Shown: positions 53,275 to 64,000 of the stretch, piece by piece
How positions within the stretch are numbered: the stretch's first letter is position 1
How the letters are laid out: each line of letters opens with the position of its first letter
Assembly (NCBI GenBank): GCA_037974665.1
Contig: CM075767.1
Coordinates: 24,515,498 to 24,579,497 of the forward strand
Origin: Ehretia macrophylla
Taxonomy: Eukaryota > Streptophyta > Magnoliopsida > Boraginales > Ehretiaceae
Direction: 5' to 3'
DNA length: 64,000 nt
Program-made: the position numbers and the translations under genes
Notes under the pieces: model-generated
What the model was told of the DNA's origin: nothing
Databases searched by the model: none
The model's input: the letters and a program-made list of their open reading frames with translations, nothing else

Positions 53275-55757
53275 TGTAACGCCCCGATCCCTTATGAGAC
53301 CGGAGGCTCTAATAACCATGCTATTCTCAACCCAACCAAACCCGGTCACAAAATTTTAGGAAAAACGGACAGAGTTTCCCCTGTATTGTGGACATTTTGA
53401 AAACCTGTAAACTCTCAAATGAGATAACCACAAGATAAATGAACTTTTCATAACTAAATATTTAAATATTCAAGGCCATCCGAGCCTTGAAGCAAACAAT
53501 AGTTCCAAAACCACACAAGCATGCAAGTAATATTGTTTACAACATAATCTAATAGCCATGACCTCCTAGGATAACATTAAAACATACTTAGAAGATAAAA
53601 CATTCTACATTAAGCCATTCACTCCCAAACATGCAAAGTGAATAAAAGCAGAAACAGAAGTTATTACAAGACATAGGTTCTCAAATCTACACTACAACCA
53701 ACTATCCTTCAACTTCTTACAGCAACCAATATAAACAAAGCCCTTAGGCCACAAAATAGATACACAAATACCAAATAGAAACAAGAAGGCACAGCCACCT
53801 CAGAACAACACACAGCAACTAGGGCAACTCCTCCAACTGCGCCACCTGAAACATGTTAGCGAGGTATGAGCAACCACTGTTGCCCAGTGAGGGATATAGT
53901 CCCGGGGCGTGCAATGCAACAGATAATACAGTTATACAACAATATCACTTAGACAATTTAAGAAACAATGATAACTTAAGTAACCACACATTTAAAAGGA
54001 TACATTTCACACAATCCCCTATACACCAATCTTCACTGGTCTTCATTCACGATCCACGAACCACGAGCACGATCACGATAAGCCGGCATAATCCCCAAAC
54101 ACTCCAGTGGGTGTACTCCGGATGTACTCCGATAATCCTACGACCCAACATCCCCTGGCAATCTCCGGACCAGGCGAATGAAGGACTAGGGCACGGAGTT
54201 TGAATATCCACCGGCAAGCCCTCTACCGCCCAACCGATATTCAACACATCCGCCCCTGACACTATGGTTGCGCAACCACTATGCAATGCACTTAACAATG
54301 GCAAATTAATTGCAATAATATAAATATTAACACATAGGAGGATCAACAAAGTAGGTTGACCTCGATGCAATTAGAATAGAAGCAATTATAGAAGCTAATA
54401 AGCAGTTTTACAAAGGGACGTTTACAAAATAACCATAGAATTATACCAAAAGCTCCAAATCAACTTAATATCACATATAAGCACTCAAGAAGTCATGCCG
54501 TGGGTTTAGAAATGTGAGACAACCGAAATTGCACTTAAATCTCTTTATTTTACAAACTATTTCTCTTCCAAACCAAAGTTAATGATTTCATTTTCAAAGG
54601 GAACTCTCCCAACCTTCTAACTAACCCTCAAGGTACCCTCTCAACCCTCTAACTCATTCAAATGCCCGCGATTACCCCCGAAAGCCCCAAATTCCCTCTT
54701 ATGGCTTTAAACTACACATACATCATCCGGGATTCAAACAAGGGATATCAAGGCTTCTATAGCACCTAGGTAACTTAAGGATACTAGAATTGAAGCCCGA
54801 ATCCACCCGGATTCGCATTAACCCCAAAAGCCCCAAGTTAAAGTCGGCTATTTTCCATTTTAAGCGATTTAAGGACAATGCAAGTGCACGGGGCTATTAG
54901 GTTACCTTCACTAGCACCTAAGGCATCTATTAGAAGCATTGAATCAAGCTAATTTGAGCAATTACGCAAAACCCTAGAAAAAACGTCACTATTCACCCTA
55001 AAAATCAAACTAACGATTCTAACCGTTTAAATTGCGAAACGATGGCTCAAATATGTTCTCTAGCATTCATATACATGGTATAATAGCATAGATAACTAAT
55101 ACAATGGCATTTGATCACATTTTCAACAATTCAAGAAATTGACAACTATTTAGAAATGCAAAAATAAGCCGTGAAATCCCTCACCAATGCGCGTAGGAAC
55201 ACCTAGGAAGCTTGCAAACACCCTACACTAGTTGCTCAAGGCTTGGAGTGGCTTGATTTGGAGAGTTGATGAGCAAAATCTTTTTTTTCTCTTCTCCTTG
55301 CTCTCGGCCCAGCTACAGGATTTCTGCCCACTTTTTTTTTTCTTTTGTTTTGTGTTTTGTGAGCCTTAGTTGCTATTTAAGGTGTTTAGTTGGGTGGGGT
55401 CAAGCTTGGGTGCTTAAGTGGTCTAATAAAATGCGCTTAGTTAGCTTAAAACGAGCCTAGGTAGTAGAGTGTATGCTAATTAGTTAAAACACTAAGTTAT
55501 ATTACGTAACACTATTCATCTAACTACAAAAATCATTTTCTAAACGAGCTCTCCTATCGCCTCTAGCTCAATTGCACATTTTTCCCACTCCTCTAACAAT
55601 TAATATGATTTAATAAAAATGCTAATTCATTAATAGAATGTAGTTTAAAAACGGAGTGAATAGTAATTTAAGAAGACAGTTAATAATGCACAGAAGGAAA
55701 TGCGCAAACAAGTGATGCAACAGTAATTGAATGCACGGCTAAAATCTCGGGTGTCAC
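53275..55757 (-). mobile_element. Solo LTR (~2.5 kb, probably Gypsy) inside Copia 4
   Basis: TGTAACGCCCCGATCCC at the left and GGGTGTCACA at the right, with perfect CAAGC target duplication at 53270-53274 and 55758-55762. Copia 4 coding continues across it. No PBS, PPT or internal genes. I orient it minus because a TATA-like TTAAATAGC and a leader-like region follow in that direction, and because GGGGCGTTACA is a common LTR 3' end. It shares sequence with 59746-62210 in opposite orientation. Long LTRs of this type suggest a chromovirus (Tekay/Del-like) lineage, which is inference. Confidence 0.85.
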
Positions 55758-56493
55758 ACAAGCAACATAGACAGTCATTTCCGAAAGAGAGTCATAATCG
55801 ATCAAAGTCTCCTCTAGAGTTGGTACATGCTGACCTCTGCGGAAAAATGACTACCATGGCGTTGGGAGGATCTTCCTACTTTATGCTGTTAGTCGACGAT
55901 TATAATAGGAAGATGTGAGTGTACTTCCTTCAGGACAAGGCTGATGTTCTTGAAAAGTTTAAAGTATGGCACAAACTTATGACAAATGAGAACACAACTC
56001 AGTTGAAGAAACTTCGTACCGATCGTGGGGGGGAATTCTGTTCTACAGAGTTCACCAACTACTGCAACAAGCTTGGGATTAAGCGCCAATTGACTGCTCC
56101 ATACACACCACAACAAAATGGAGTTGTGGAACGAAGAAATCGAACAATTGTAGAAATGGCTCGATGCATGTTGAAAGGTGCTGGCCTACTTGACACATTT
56201 TGGGCTGAAGCAGTCAACACAGCAGTATACATCCTCAATTGGTGCTCAACCAGGGCACTCAACGATAAGACTCCTAATAAGGCTTATTATGGTACGAAAC
56301 CTTCTATGTCTCATTTAAGAAAATTTGGGTGTGAGTGTTTTGTACACATCCCAAATGAAAATAGAAAGAAATTGGATAACAAGAGCAAGAAGGGTATTTT
56401 CTTGGGATATATTGAAGAGTCTAAAGCATACAGACTCTATGATATAAAGGCCAAGAAGGTGATCATAAGTCGAGATATGGTGTTTAATGAGTG
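55758..56493 (+). pseudogene. Copia 4 integrase
   Basis: HADLCGKM with the first catalytic Asp, RTDRGGEFCS with the second, and NGVVERRNRTIVEMAR with the Glu are all present. Two TGA stops (55916-55918 and 56492-56494) stand where Trp (TGG) is expected. The domain is otherwise complete and would run into RT. Confidence 0.9.
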
Positions 56494-58336
56494 ACCACAC
56501 TCAATGGAGGATAGTGGTCCTGCCATTTCGTCATCAACCGATGAAGTAATCCACCAAGTGCCTGAACAACGACCGTTGAACAATGAAGAAGTCTCTAATG
56601 ATGAAGAGACTGAAGACCAACCTGTTGTATCCACAAGGAAGCCACAACCGAAGTGGTTCCAACAGCTCTTTGATGGAAGAAATTCAGGAGTTACTGATGT
56701 TAGTCCACGTCCTGATAGGCTAAGAAGGTCAAAGAGAATAGAGAAGCAAAATCGATCAGGACAACAGTTAGTAAACATGGCTTTGATGACTCAAATCATC
56801 AAGACAGTAAAAGAACCAGTAACTGTGGAGGAAGCCATGTCAGATCCAAATTGGAGAGCACCTATGCAAGCCGAGTATGATAGGATCATGAAAAATGATA
56901 CTTGGGAGATCGTTGAAAAGCCATCGAACATAAAAATTATTGGCACCAAATGGATCTGGAAAGTGAAGTACAAGGCAGATGGAAGTCTTGAAAAATACAA
57001 GGCACGCCTTGTAGCACAAGGATTTTCGCAAGTCGAAGGTTTCGATATATATGAAACCTTTGCTCCAACAGCAAAAATGTCAACAATCAGGCTAGTTGTT
57101 GCAGCTGCCGCGCATTATGAATGGATTGTACATCAAATGGATGTCAAGTCAGCTTTGCTTAATGGGCAACTTGAAGAAGAAGTCTACGTTGCACAACCCC
57201 CTGGCTTCCAAATACCAGGTGAAGAAGAAAAAGTCTGCAAATTGAAAAAGTCTTTATATGGGTTAAAGCAAGCACCACGAGCTTGGTACAAACGTATAGA
57301 CTCTTTCTTCTTGCAGCATGGTTTCTGTAGAAGCAAATCAGAGGCCAACTTGTATGTTCTAAGTGAACAAGGAAAGAAGGTAATTGTAGTCCTATATGTG
57401 GATGATCTTGTAATCACTGGTGACCATGAAGATAATATTCGGAAGACGCAAGAATGGTTGAGCCAAGAATTTGAAATGACAAATCTTGGTCTTCTTCATT
57501 ATTGCTTGGGAATTGAGGTATGGCAAAAACCTCATACTATCTTCATCTCGCAGCAACGATATGTTCGTGAGCTCCTGACTGCATTTGGTATGTCCGAGTG
57601 CAAACCAGTTGTCACCCCGATGGAAGTGAATACAAAGTTATCAATTGACGATCCTTCAGAACAAGTTGATAACAAGTTCTACAGAAGGTTGGTGGGAAGT
57701 TTAATCTTCCTTTGTAACACAAGACCTGCTATTAGTTATGCTGTGGGAGCTCTTAGTCGTTTTTCAAATAAACCGAGACAAAGTCATTGGCAAGCAGGGA
57801 TGCGAATCCTCAAATATCTCAAAGGCACATTGGAGTATGGGATATCATACAAGTTTGGAGATACTTTATCTGGGTATTGTGACTCAGACTGGGCTGGTGA
57901 TATTGACTCAAGAAAATCTGTTACAGGTTACGTATTCACATTCGGTGGTGGAATCATCTCATGGTCTAGTAAAAAGCAACTTACTGTTGCACTTTCATCA
58001 ATGGAGGCGGAATACAAGGCTACTTGTGTAGCATCTTATGAAGCTATTTGGCTACGACGCATCATGACTGATATTGGCATTCCAATAGAGGAAGCAACAA
58101 TGTTGAAATGTGACAGTCAGAGTTGTATAGCCATGTCAAAGAATCCGGTATTTCATGCTAGAACAAAACACATAGAGATTCAGTATCACTATGTGAAGGA
58201 ACTGATCAAGGAAGGTGAAATCTACATAGAGTACTGCCCTACAGAAGATAATTGTGCAGATATCTTCACCAAAGCGTTAGGGAGCGTCCAGTTGAGCAAG
58301 CATCTTCAAACATTGGGTGTTGGCCCAATAGCTTAG
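56494..58336 (+). CDS. Copia 4 reverse transcriptase and RNase H (610 codons open)
   Basis: An uninterrupted frame to the stop at 58334-58336. RT motifs: TKWIWKVKYKADG, YKARLVAQGFSQ, HQMDVKSALLNG, LYGLKQAPRAWY, catalytic VVLYVDDLVITG and LGLLHYCLGIEV. RNase H: YCDSDWAGD, VALSSMEAEYKA and FHARTKHIEIQYHY. It is the only long intact pol domain in the window. The upstream stops mean it would not be made as part of a normal polyprotein. Confidence 0.93.
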
Positions 58337-58369
58337 TCAACATGAGGTGAACAGTAGGGGGGGAGGGGG

Positions 58370-58968
58370 TGTTGGTATATGTCAATGCCCACCTATAATA
58401 AGTATCGTTAATTTATGTGGTAGCATAAATTAATGATTCCGACTAACATGTCGAAGAGGTCAAAAGAGACCACGATGGCTACAAGAAAGAAGTTCGGGAA
58501 TTTGGAATTACCTAAGACGACGTCAGGATGATGCAATGCTAAAGTTAGCCAATTTGACCAAAGGAAACTTCCTAGAAGTTGACTTGGATGCTAGCCACCC
58601 TTGTGGTCAATTGTAGCCACCCATGTGATAAATATGGGTGGTCAATACTTTGAACATGGTTGGTAAAGCCAACCAAGATGGAAAATGTTTGATAGGAAGT
58701 CTCCTATGGCGGACTAGCTGAATTCTATAAATAGGCATGCATTAGTTCATCATATTCATCCACAACACAACTCCAAACACAATCCTAAGTTAGTCTTTCT
58801 TTCTTGTATTCTTCTTGTAAGTCTAGAAGCCTTTGAAGCTCTAATCTTGAGAGCACACGGTGGGACAATTATCTTGTAAGTGTTATATTGAATTGTTATA
58901 AAGAGTAGTGTTGTCTTTCTACTTGATTGTTGTTAAGACATTTCTGAGAAATTGGTTATATTCTTACA
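58370..58968 (+). repeat. 3' LTR of Copia 4
   Basis: 599 bp, same length as the 5' LTR. Confidence 0.95.
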
Positions 58969-59745
58969 GTGACTACATTGTATTTCTTCAAGAACATGAG
59001 TTTGACATAGGGACAATGGAGGATGATCCAATCAACTTCCAACAAGTCAAACAAAGTGCCAATTGTCAAAGGTGGATCGATGCCATGAATGAGGAGATGA
59101 AGTTCATGAAGGACAATGACGTTTGGGATCTAGTCAAGTTGTTTGAAGGTGCGGAACCCATTGGTTGTACATGGATTTTTTAAGTCCAAAAGGGATACTA
59201 AGGGCAACATTGAGAGATATAAGGCGCGCTTAGTCGCTAAGGGCTTCACTCAAAAGGAAGGCATTAACTATAAAGAGACTTTCTCTCTAGTTTCTATGAA
59301 AGACTCTTTTGGAACTATAATGACACATGTGGCTCATTTTGATTTAGAGCTACATCAGATGGACGTTAAGACAGCTTTTCTCAATGGTGACATTGAGGAG
59401 ACCATTTACATGGTGCAGCCAAAAAGCTTTGTATCAGGTGACTCGAAGTCTATGGTTTGCAAACTCAAGAAGTCCATCTAAGGTCTCAAGCAAGCTTCCC
59501 ATCAATGGTATCACAAATTTCATCAAGTCATTATCTTATATGATTTTAAGGTAAATGCAGTTGTTGACTGTGTATATCATAAGTTCAGTGGGAGTAAATT
59601 TATCTTCCTAGTACCAATCAGTGCCCCAAGAATGAAATTGAAAGAAAATATGATGTTAAAGTTAAAGGAAATTCACAAGATCCCTTATGCATCAGTTGTA
59701 GGGAATCTGAAAAGAACTCAAGTATGTACGTACTTGTATTGTGTG
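58969..59745 (+). pseudogene. Copia 3 RT remnant
   Basis: Resumes with EHEFDIGTMEDDPINF, CQRWIDAMNEEMKFMKD, PIGCTWIF, then a frameshift near 59165, YKARLVAKGFTQKEGIN, LHQMDVKTAFLNGDIEE and a stop in LKKSI at 59479-59481. The YVDD region is missing: the sequence jumps from VYHKFSGSKFIFL to RMKLKENMM, so the palm catalytic motif is deleted. Confidence 0.85.
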
Positions 59746-62210
59746 TGTGACGCTCAAGAATTCTACCATAAATCTTTTTATAATTGTTGCATATCTATTT
59801 GCGCATTTCTACGTGTATTATCTTTCTTGCTTAATTGTTTTATTAGAGGTCACTATTCATAAAAATTTTGACCGCCTCGAAAATTAGATTTTATATTTTT
59901 CCTAGATCATAGGACATCTAGAAGGAATCGAGACCTAGTCATTTTGGACTTTCAAGCTTAGGAGCGTGCGTTTAGAAAATAGATTTCATGTCATTTGAAT
60001 AGTGTTACGTACGTAACAACTTTAATTTTGAAATTGTTAGCATTTGATTAGAGTTAAGCTCATTTTACCAATCTTTTTATGAGTTTTGACTTAGCAAACT
60101 TGACTTATATTAACCATACTCATAACATAACATAATATACAAGCATTTGATCATCAAAACAAAAGAAAAAATTACCTTTGTGTCCTACCTATGGCCGACC
60201 ACCCTAAGGAGAAAAGAGGAGGATTTTTCATCTTCAAAGCTTGATCTTGGATGCTCCCTAAGGCTTTTACAAGTGATATCAACCTAGCTCAAGCTTGTTC
60301 TTGCATCTTCTAAGCTTGTTTATGTGAGGGAGTTCAATTTTTTTTAAAAGTTAAAGTTTATGCATCTTGTTGAATTTCTTTTATTTGTTGATTATAGCTC
60401 TAAAACTTGTTATACATGCTTATTATATGCTTAATAGATGCTATAGAGTTAACTTTTGAAGCTTATTATCAATGTTTATGGTTGAAAGTTGAGATTGAAC
60501 AAACGAGGTGATGAATAGTGCACGGTTTTAGGGTTTTGAATAAAATTGCTAATTAGCTTGAATTGAGACTTCAATTAGATGCTCTAGACCCTAGTGAAGT
60601 TAGTTGAAAAGCCACGTGAGGTTGAATCACTCAAAACCGAGCTTAATTGCATAAATAGCCGACTTTAAAAAGGGGACTTTTCTCATTGAGCAATCCGGGC
60701 AAGTTTGGGCTTTGATTCGGGTATCTTTGAGCTAAGGAAGCACATTTGGTGCTTTCGTTTCGCGAAAATGGGGTTCGGTTAGTATAGTTGTAGTTCAAAC
60801 CCGTTCGGGGCCTTCCCGAACTTTTGCTTCTAAAATGTGTTTTTATGATTTTATTAGGTGTCTCTGGGCCTAATTAAGAATATATAAGGATTAGGGCATG
60901 GATTGGAAACCTTGAAACACACATAGGAGAAAGAAATCTTGGTTAAAGAAAGGGGAAAAGTAGTTTTTAGCCATTTTTGTTGCATTTGGAACTAGTTGTG
61001 GAATTGTTTTGTCTTGTATTGAATATCTAAGATATAATTAAGCTATTTGAGTAGCTCATGGGAAATATTTATGTTGATTTCTTCTTTTGGGATCTTTAAG
61101 CTATTTTCGTACTTGTGTGAGCTTATATCGTGCTTATATGTGAGGGCGGCCTACTTTGTCGACCATCTTACGTGTTATGTGATATCTTGATTGCTTGTGA
61201 CTTGTCTCGGGGTTGCGCAACCTTTTCGGACATGGTAGCTTCGAGAAACACGGGCGGCGTCGGGCTTGTCGTGCTCCCTCGACTACCATGGTGCCTATTC
61301 CCTTCTTGGTGAGGCATACTCCACTACCCCAGAGGCGTGGTTCACCTGCTGGGCATGGACCTACCTCGGGAGAAAGGGTCGTAGGATCGGGATACATCCG
61401 GAGTATCCCAATTGTTGGTATTTGGGGTTTGCCGGCATGTTCGTGAAGTTCGTGGTTCGTGGCTCGTGATTGAAGACTTGGAAGCGGAACCATATCCTTT
61501 TTAAAGTGATTAATTACTTGGCTTGTTATCTTGCTGGTTTACGTTGCATATATATGTTTACTTGGGTTTGCATATCATATTGCACGCCTGATATGTTGCA
61601 TCACCTCCCTCGCTGGGCAACATTGTTGCTCACTTCTCATTTAATATGTTTTAGGAGAAGTTGAGGTGAATCCCCAGCTGTTAGAAGTAGAAGAAGAAGA
61701 AGAAGTTCACGTAGTTCAGAATCCGTGACTTTGTGTACTAAGGTGGATCTTATGTGCAGTTTGCGTGGAGTTCATGTTAATGTTGTATTTTGAGACCTTG
61801 GGGTCTTGTTTATATGTTTGGTAGTTGAAGTCTTGTATGTTAAAGAAAGATGTTGGATTGTAATAATGGATTCTAGATTTTATTTTCTCTTGCATGCTTG
61901 GAGTGTTTATTATCCTACATATGGAACTTAAAATTTTAATTGTATCTAACTACTTATGGTTAAAACCAACTTATCTCCCATGCTTGTGTGCTTAAGAAGA
62001 TTGTTATTGCTCCAAGGCTCGGATGGCCTTGTGATTTTGATTTGGTTTTGGAGATATTAGAAGATAGGTTGTATCAGTTGTTGTTTATAGTTCAAATGTT
62101 ATAAGTGACTATTCGCAGGTAACAGTTTTGTCCTTGGTACAGAGGAGACTCTGTTCGAGTGACGGGTCCAAGCTTGACCTTTAGCATGGGGTTGGGTTCG
62201 GGGCGTTACA
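59746..62210 (+). mobile_element. Solo LTR (~2.5 kb) inside Copia 3, same family as 53275-55757
   Basis: TGTGACGCTCAAG ... GGGGCGTTACA with flanks GTGTG (59741-59745) and GTGCG (62211-62215). TATA-like AATATATAAGGA near 60880. Reverse-complement similarity to 53275-55757 runs through both termini and a central block; both carry a small open frame ending HPEY...VVRGS-like peptide. Confidence 0.82.
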
Positions 62211-62215
62211 GTGCG

Positions 62216-62579
62216 TACATAATAAGAATGTTAGGCAGTAACTAAGGAACCCTGTAATGGATTATAAAAAAATTAGAACACAAATGGGTTATAAAGAATT
62301 GATAGAGAACATAAGGTTACATGTTCACCTATCGGAATTCAGATCAGTTGAAGATCATTAGGTATTCTGATTTCGATTCTTTGGGATTTTGAGACATTGA
62401 GAGATCCATCAAGTGTCTAGGTACTTAAGGAGCGAGTTCATAGTAAGATAGTGTCAATTTAACACATAGTAACAAACTCCATGCTTGCGGATCCGCTTAC
62501 TAAAGGTTTACCACCCAAGGTCTTTCATGAGTATATTGCTCATATGGGTGTTGTTTTATTTGACAGTATGCAGTTTTAG
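62216..62579 (+). pseudogene. Copia 3 RNase H C-terminal remnant
   Basis: Frame fragments end with SMLADPLTKGLPPKVFHEY and HMGVVL, the usual Copia pol C-terminus, and a stop at 62577-62579. Stops and frame changes precede it. Confidence 0.8.
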
Positions 62580-63031
62580 TGAGAGTTTGTGTATGTCTTC
62601 AGTTCTTTTCTTTGACACTATGTATGTTCAGTTTTCTGCAAAATAAAGTTGATGGTTTTACTTTCATTTATTACTCTGGATGTTTTATCTTTCAATTGTG
62701 GTTTAACATAAGGTTTGACATACTAAAGTTTGATCTCACTACGGAATAAAGTTCGGACCAATTGGAAATAGGCATGTTTGAGATCACATGCATGTAATTT
62801 CCAAGCCACACATCCATATTTGATCTATGTCATTGAATATATTTGGTATGATGATCATTGATGGGTCCCGTTACAGTGTAATGTAATGAAGGCCGCTTTA
62901 GTCTCATGCTGGTATAGGAGATGGACCTGATTGTTTCAGAAGATGTTTTAAGAGTATGTAGCAATTTTGTGCACATAAGGTTATCAAATATAATTGTCTT
63001 TCGATATTACTGTGTAGCCCAAGTGGGAGAT
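62580..63031 (+). other. Copia 3 3' untranslated region
   Basis: Non-coding up to the PPT at 63021-63031. Nothing else is recognised. Confidence 0.6.
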
Positions 63032-63829
63032 TGTTGAGATTATTTTCAATAATCTATTATAGGCTTACACGTAATTAACAATTATATTTGGGTTACTATT
63101 CTAATTAGGATAATTAAGTGATCTAATTTTAGTAAAGATCCTAAGGGCAAGCTCAATGAGGGCTCTAAAATGTAAAACTTTTTATTTTTGGGTCTTTTTA
63201 GAGCCTCATACCCTAAAAAGTAGCACTATTCATGAAAAAAGTACGTGGGGTCCACCACTTTGGGGTTAAAAGATGTCAAAATAGAGCCTCAGGCTCCATT
63301 TTGTTCAGCAAATTTGTTGAACAAAATAGAACACGGGGCTCTATTTTGGTATCTTTTAACCCAAAAGTGGTGGACCCCACGTATTTTTTCTATAAATAGT
63401 GTTTCTTTTTAGGGTATAGGGCTCTAAAAAGACCAAAAAATAGAAAGTTTTACATTTTAGAGACCCCATTGAGGATAGCCTAATAAGACATCTTATTTAA
63501 TATGGACTCTGTAATGTGTAGTATCCAGTAGCAACTTGATTTAAGATTAGTAGGGTTTTAATCAGGTTGTCTATATAAAGAGGTCTTGGTCCCCAAGGCT
63601 AAACACACCATATTCTTTGTTTTCTCAAATTCCCACCTTGAGCAACATACAGCAAGAGAATCATGTTTTGTCTGTGGAACGCCTTGCACCAAATTCTCAA
63701 AGGTTTTCTTGCTCTTACGTTATTATAGTCATGGATTTAGGTATGCCATTCTCATAGCTTTAAGTTTTGCAATCCTAATATTTTGAACGAAATGTATGAT
63801 TATGTGAATATATTAATTATGTTGTAACA
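63032..63829 (+). repeat. 3' LTR of Copia 3, carrying a MITE
   Basis: Collinear with 46863-47322 once the 63145-63480 insert and one TAA are ignored. Visible substitutions place it well above Copia 4 in age, as nesting requires. Confidence 0.92.
63145..63480. mobile_element. Tourist-like MITE
   Basis: TAA target duplication at 63142-63144 and 63481-63483. The termini GGGCAAGCTCAATGAGG and reverse-complemented GGCTATCCTCAATGGGG extend into an almost full-length foldback (AAAATGTAAAACTTT, GGTGGACCCCACGT in both arms). The 5' LTR of the same element lacks it, giving a clean empty site at 46974. Confidence 0.9.
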
Positions 63830-64000
63830 TATATAACACTTGAACTGAAACCCAAATTATTTAATTGTTCTTGGTATTGCATCTAAAACAGTGTATATGA
63901 ATCATTGTGATAAAGAATGATTAACACGATTGTTATGTGTGTTCATAAGGGGGTATACGTACTGTTTAGCTTATGTGTGTGAGTATGTTGTATAAATTTT
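63830..64000. other. Sequence beyond Copia 3, nothing recognised
   Basis: Short AT-rich tail of the window without coding or repeat signal that I can identify. Confidence 0.5.

Larger units (their letters stand above)
51140..58968 (+). mobile_element. Copia element 4, nearly intact coding, nested in Copia 3
   Basis: LTRs 51140-51738 and 58370-58968, both 599 bp, with perfect GTGAC target duplication at 51135-51139 and 58969-58973. PBS TGGTATCAAGAGC directly after the LTR at 51739-51751; a long PPT of G-rich sequence at 58353-58369. I count about 16 substitutions between LTRs (roughly 2.7%). Coding is disrupted mainly by three single-codon stops and a 2483 bp solo LTR. Confidence 0.95.
46863..63829 (+). 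mobile_element. Copia element 3, host to three nested insertions
   Basis: 5' LTR 46863-47322 and 3' LTR 63032-63829 (the latter enlarged by a MITE), TGTTG...TAACA, with perfect TATAT target duplication at 46858-46862 and 63830-63834. PBS TGGTATCAAAGTC at 47325-47337; PPT AAGTGGGAGAT at 63021-63031. Gag to RNase H fragments are split by Copia 4 (51140-58968) and a solo LTR (59746-62210). Stops, frameshifts and an internal RT deletion make it defective. Confidence 0.93.

Noticed and set aside
61134-61493. Overlapping open frames on both strands in the right solo LTR
   Set aside because: A GC-richer patch shared with 54047-54370 makes long frames by chance. The HPEY/VVRGS similarity is nucleotide homology of the LTRs, with no sign of a gene.

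Overview
This is a eudicot plant nuclear window. It is AT-rich, has the TIR-NBS-LRR (TNL) gene architecture that grasses lack, has plant-type intron borders, and is dominated by plant Copia, Gypsy, LINE, MULE, Harbinger, hAT and CACTA elements. I cannot name the species. Host genes are few: the first exon of one TNL (TNL1, minus strand, running off the left edge), a second TNL paralogue (TNL2, minus strand, 17532-23101) with all exons visible but its LRR exon split by a transposon, and one unidentified exon-like stretch split by a young Gypsy element (about 10560-10678 and 13386-13478).

Layout. 1-660: TNL1 intron 1 and TIR exon. 661-9960: TNL upstream sequence (repeat unit A), carrying a 5'-truncated LINE (969-2800) and a 4.2 kb non-autonomous LTR element (4732-8935). 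That LTR element is itself filled with a MULE-like, a Harbinger-like and a hAT-like element and a histone-H2B-like fragment. 10679-13380: complete, young, internally deleted Gypsy element on the minus strand with an intact 505-codon ORF. 13386-17531: intergenic, with a foldback element and a SINE-like sequence. 17532-23101: TNL2. 23300-36616: minus-strand Copia directly upstream of TNL2, split by a Sirevirus-like Copia (25334-34008, plus strand). 36622-46480: the rest of the TNL2 upstream region, amplified as repeat units B, C and D and invaded by a TIR element, a solo LTR, a CACTA terminus and a degenerate Copia. 46863-63829: a third Copia (plus), containing a fourth Copia (51140-58968), two ~2.5 kb solo LTRs of one family in opposite orientations, and a Tourist-like MITE in its 3' LTR.

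How it fits together. TNL1 and TNL2 share exon-intron structure and upstream sequence, so this is a tandemly duplicated resistance-gene locus that has become a sink for transposons. The repeated upstream units preserve empty sites that independently date and delimit the LINE and the non-autonomous LTR element. TNL2 is broken by a MULE-type insertion with a 9-10 bp target duplication. Removing the insertion arithmetically leaves an in-frame exon, so the damage is secondary. A Copia 3' LTR with a TATA box points at TNL2 from 198 bp upstream of its start codon. Most element boundaries below rest on matching target-site duplications plus TG...CA or inverted-repeat ends read directly from the sequence. 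Family and lineage names are recognition from protein motifs and were not confirmed by any search.
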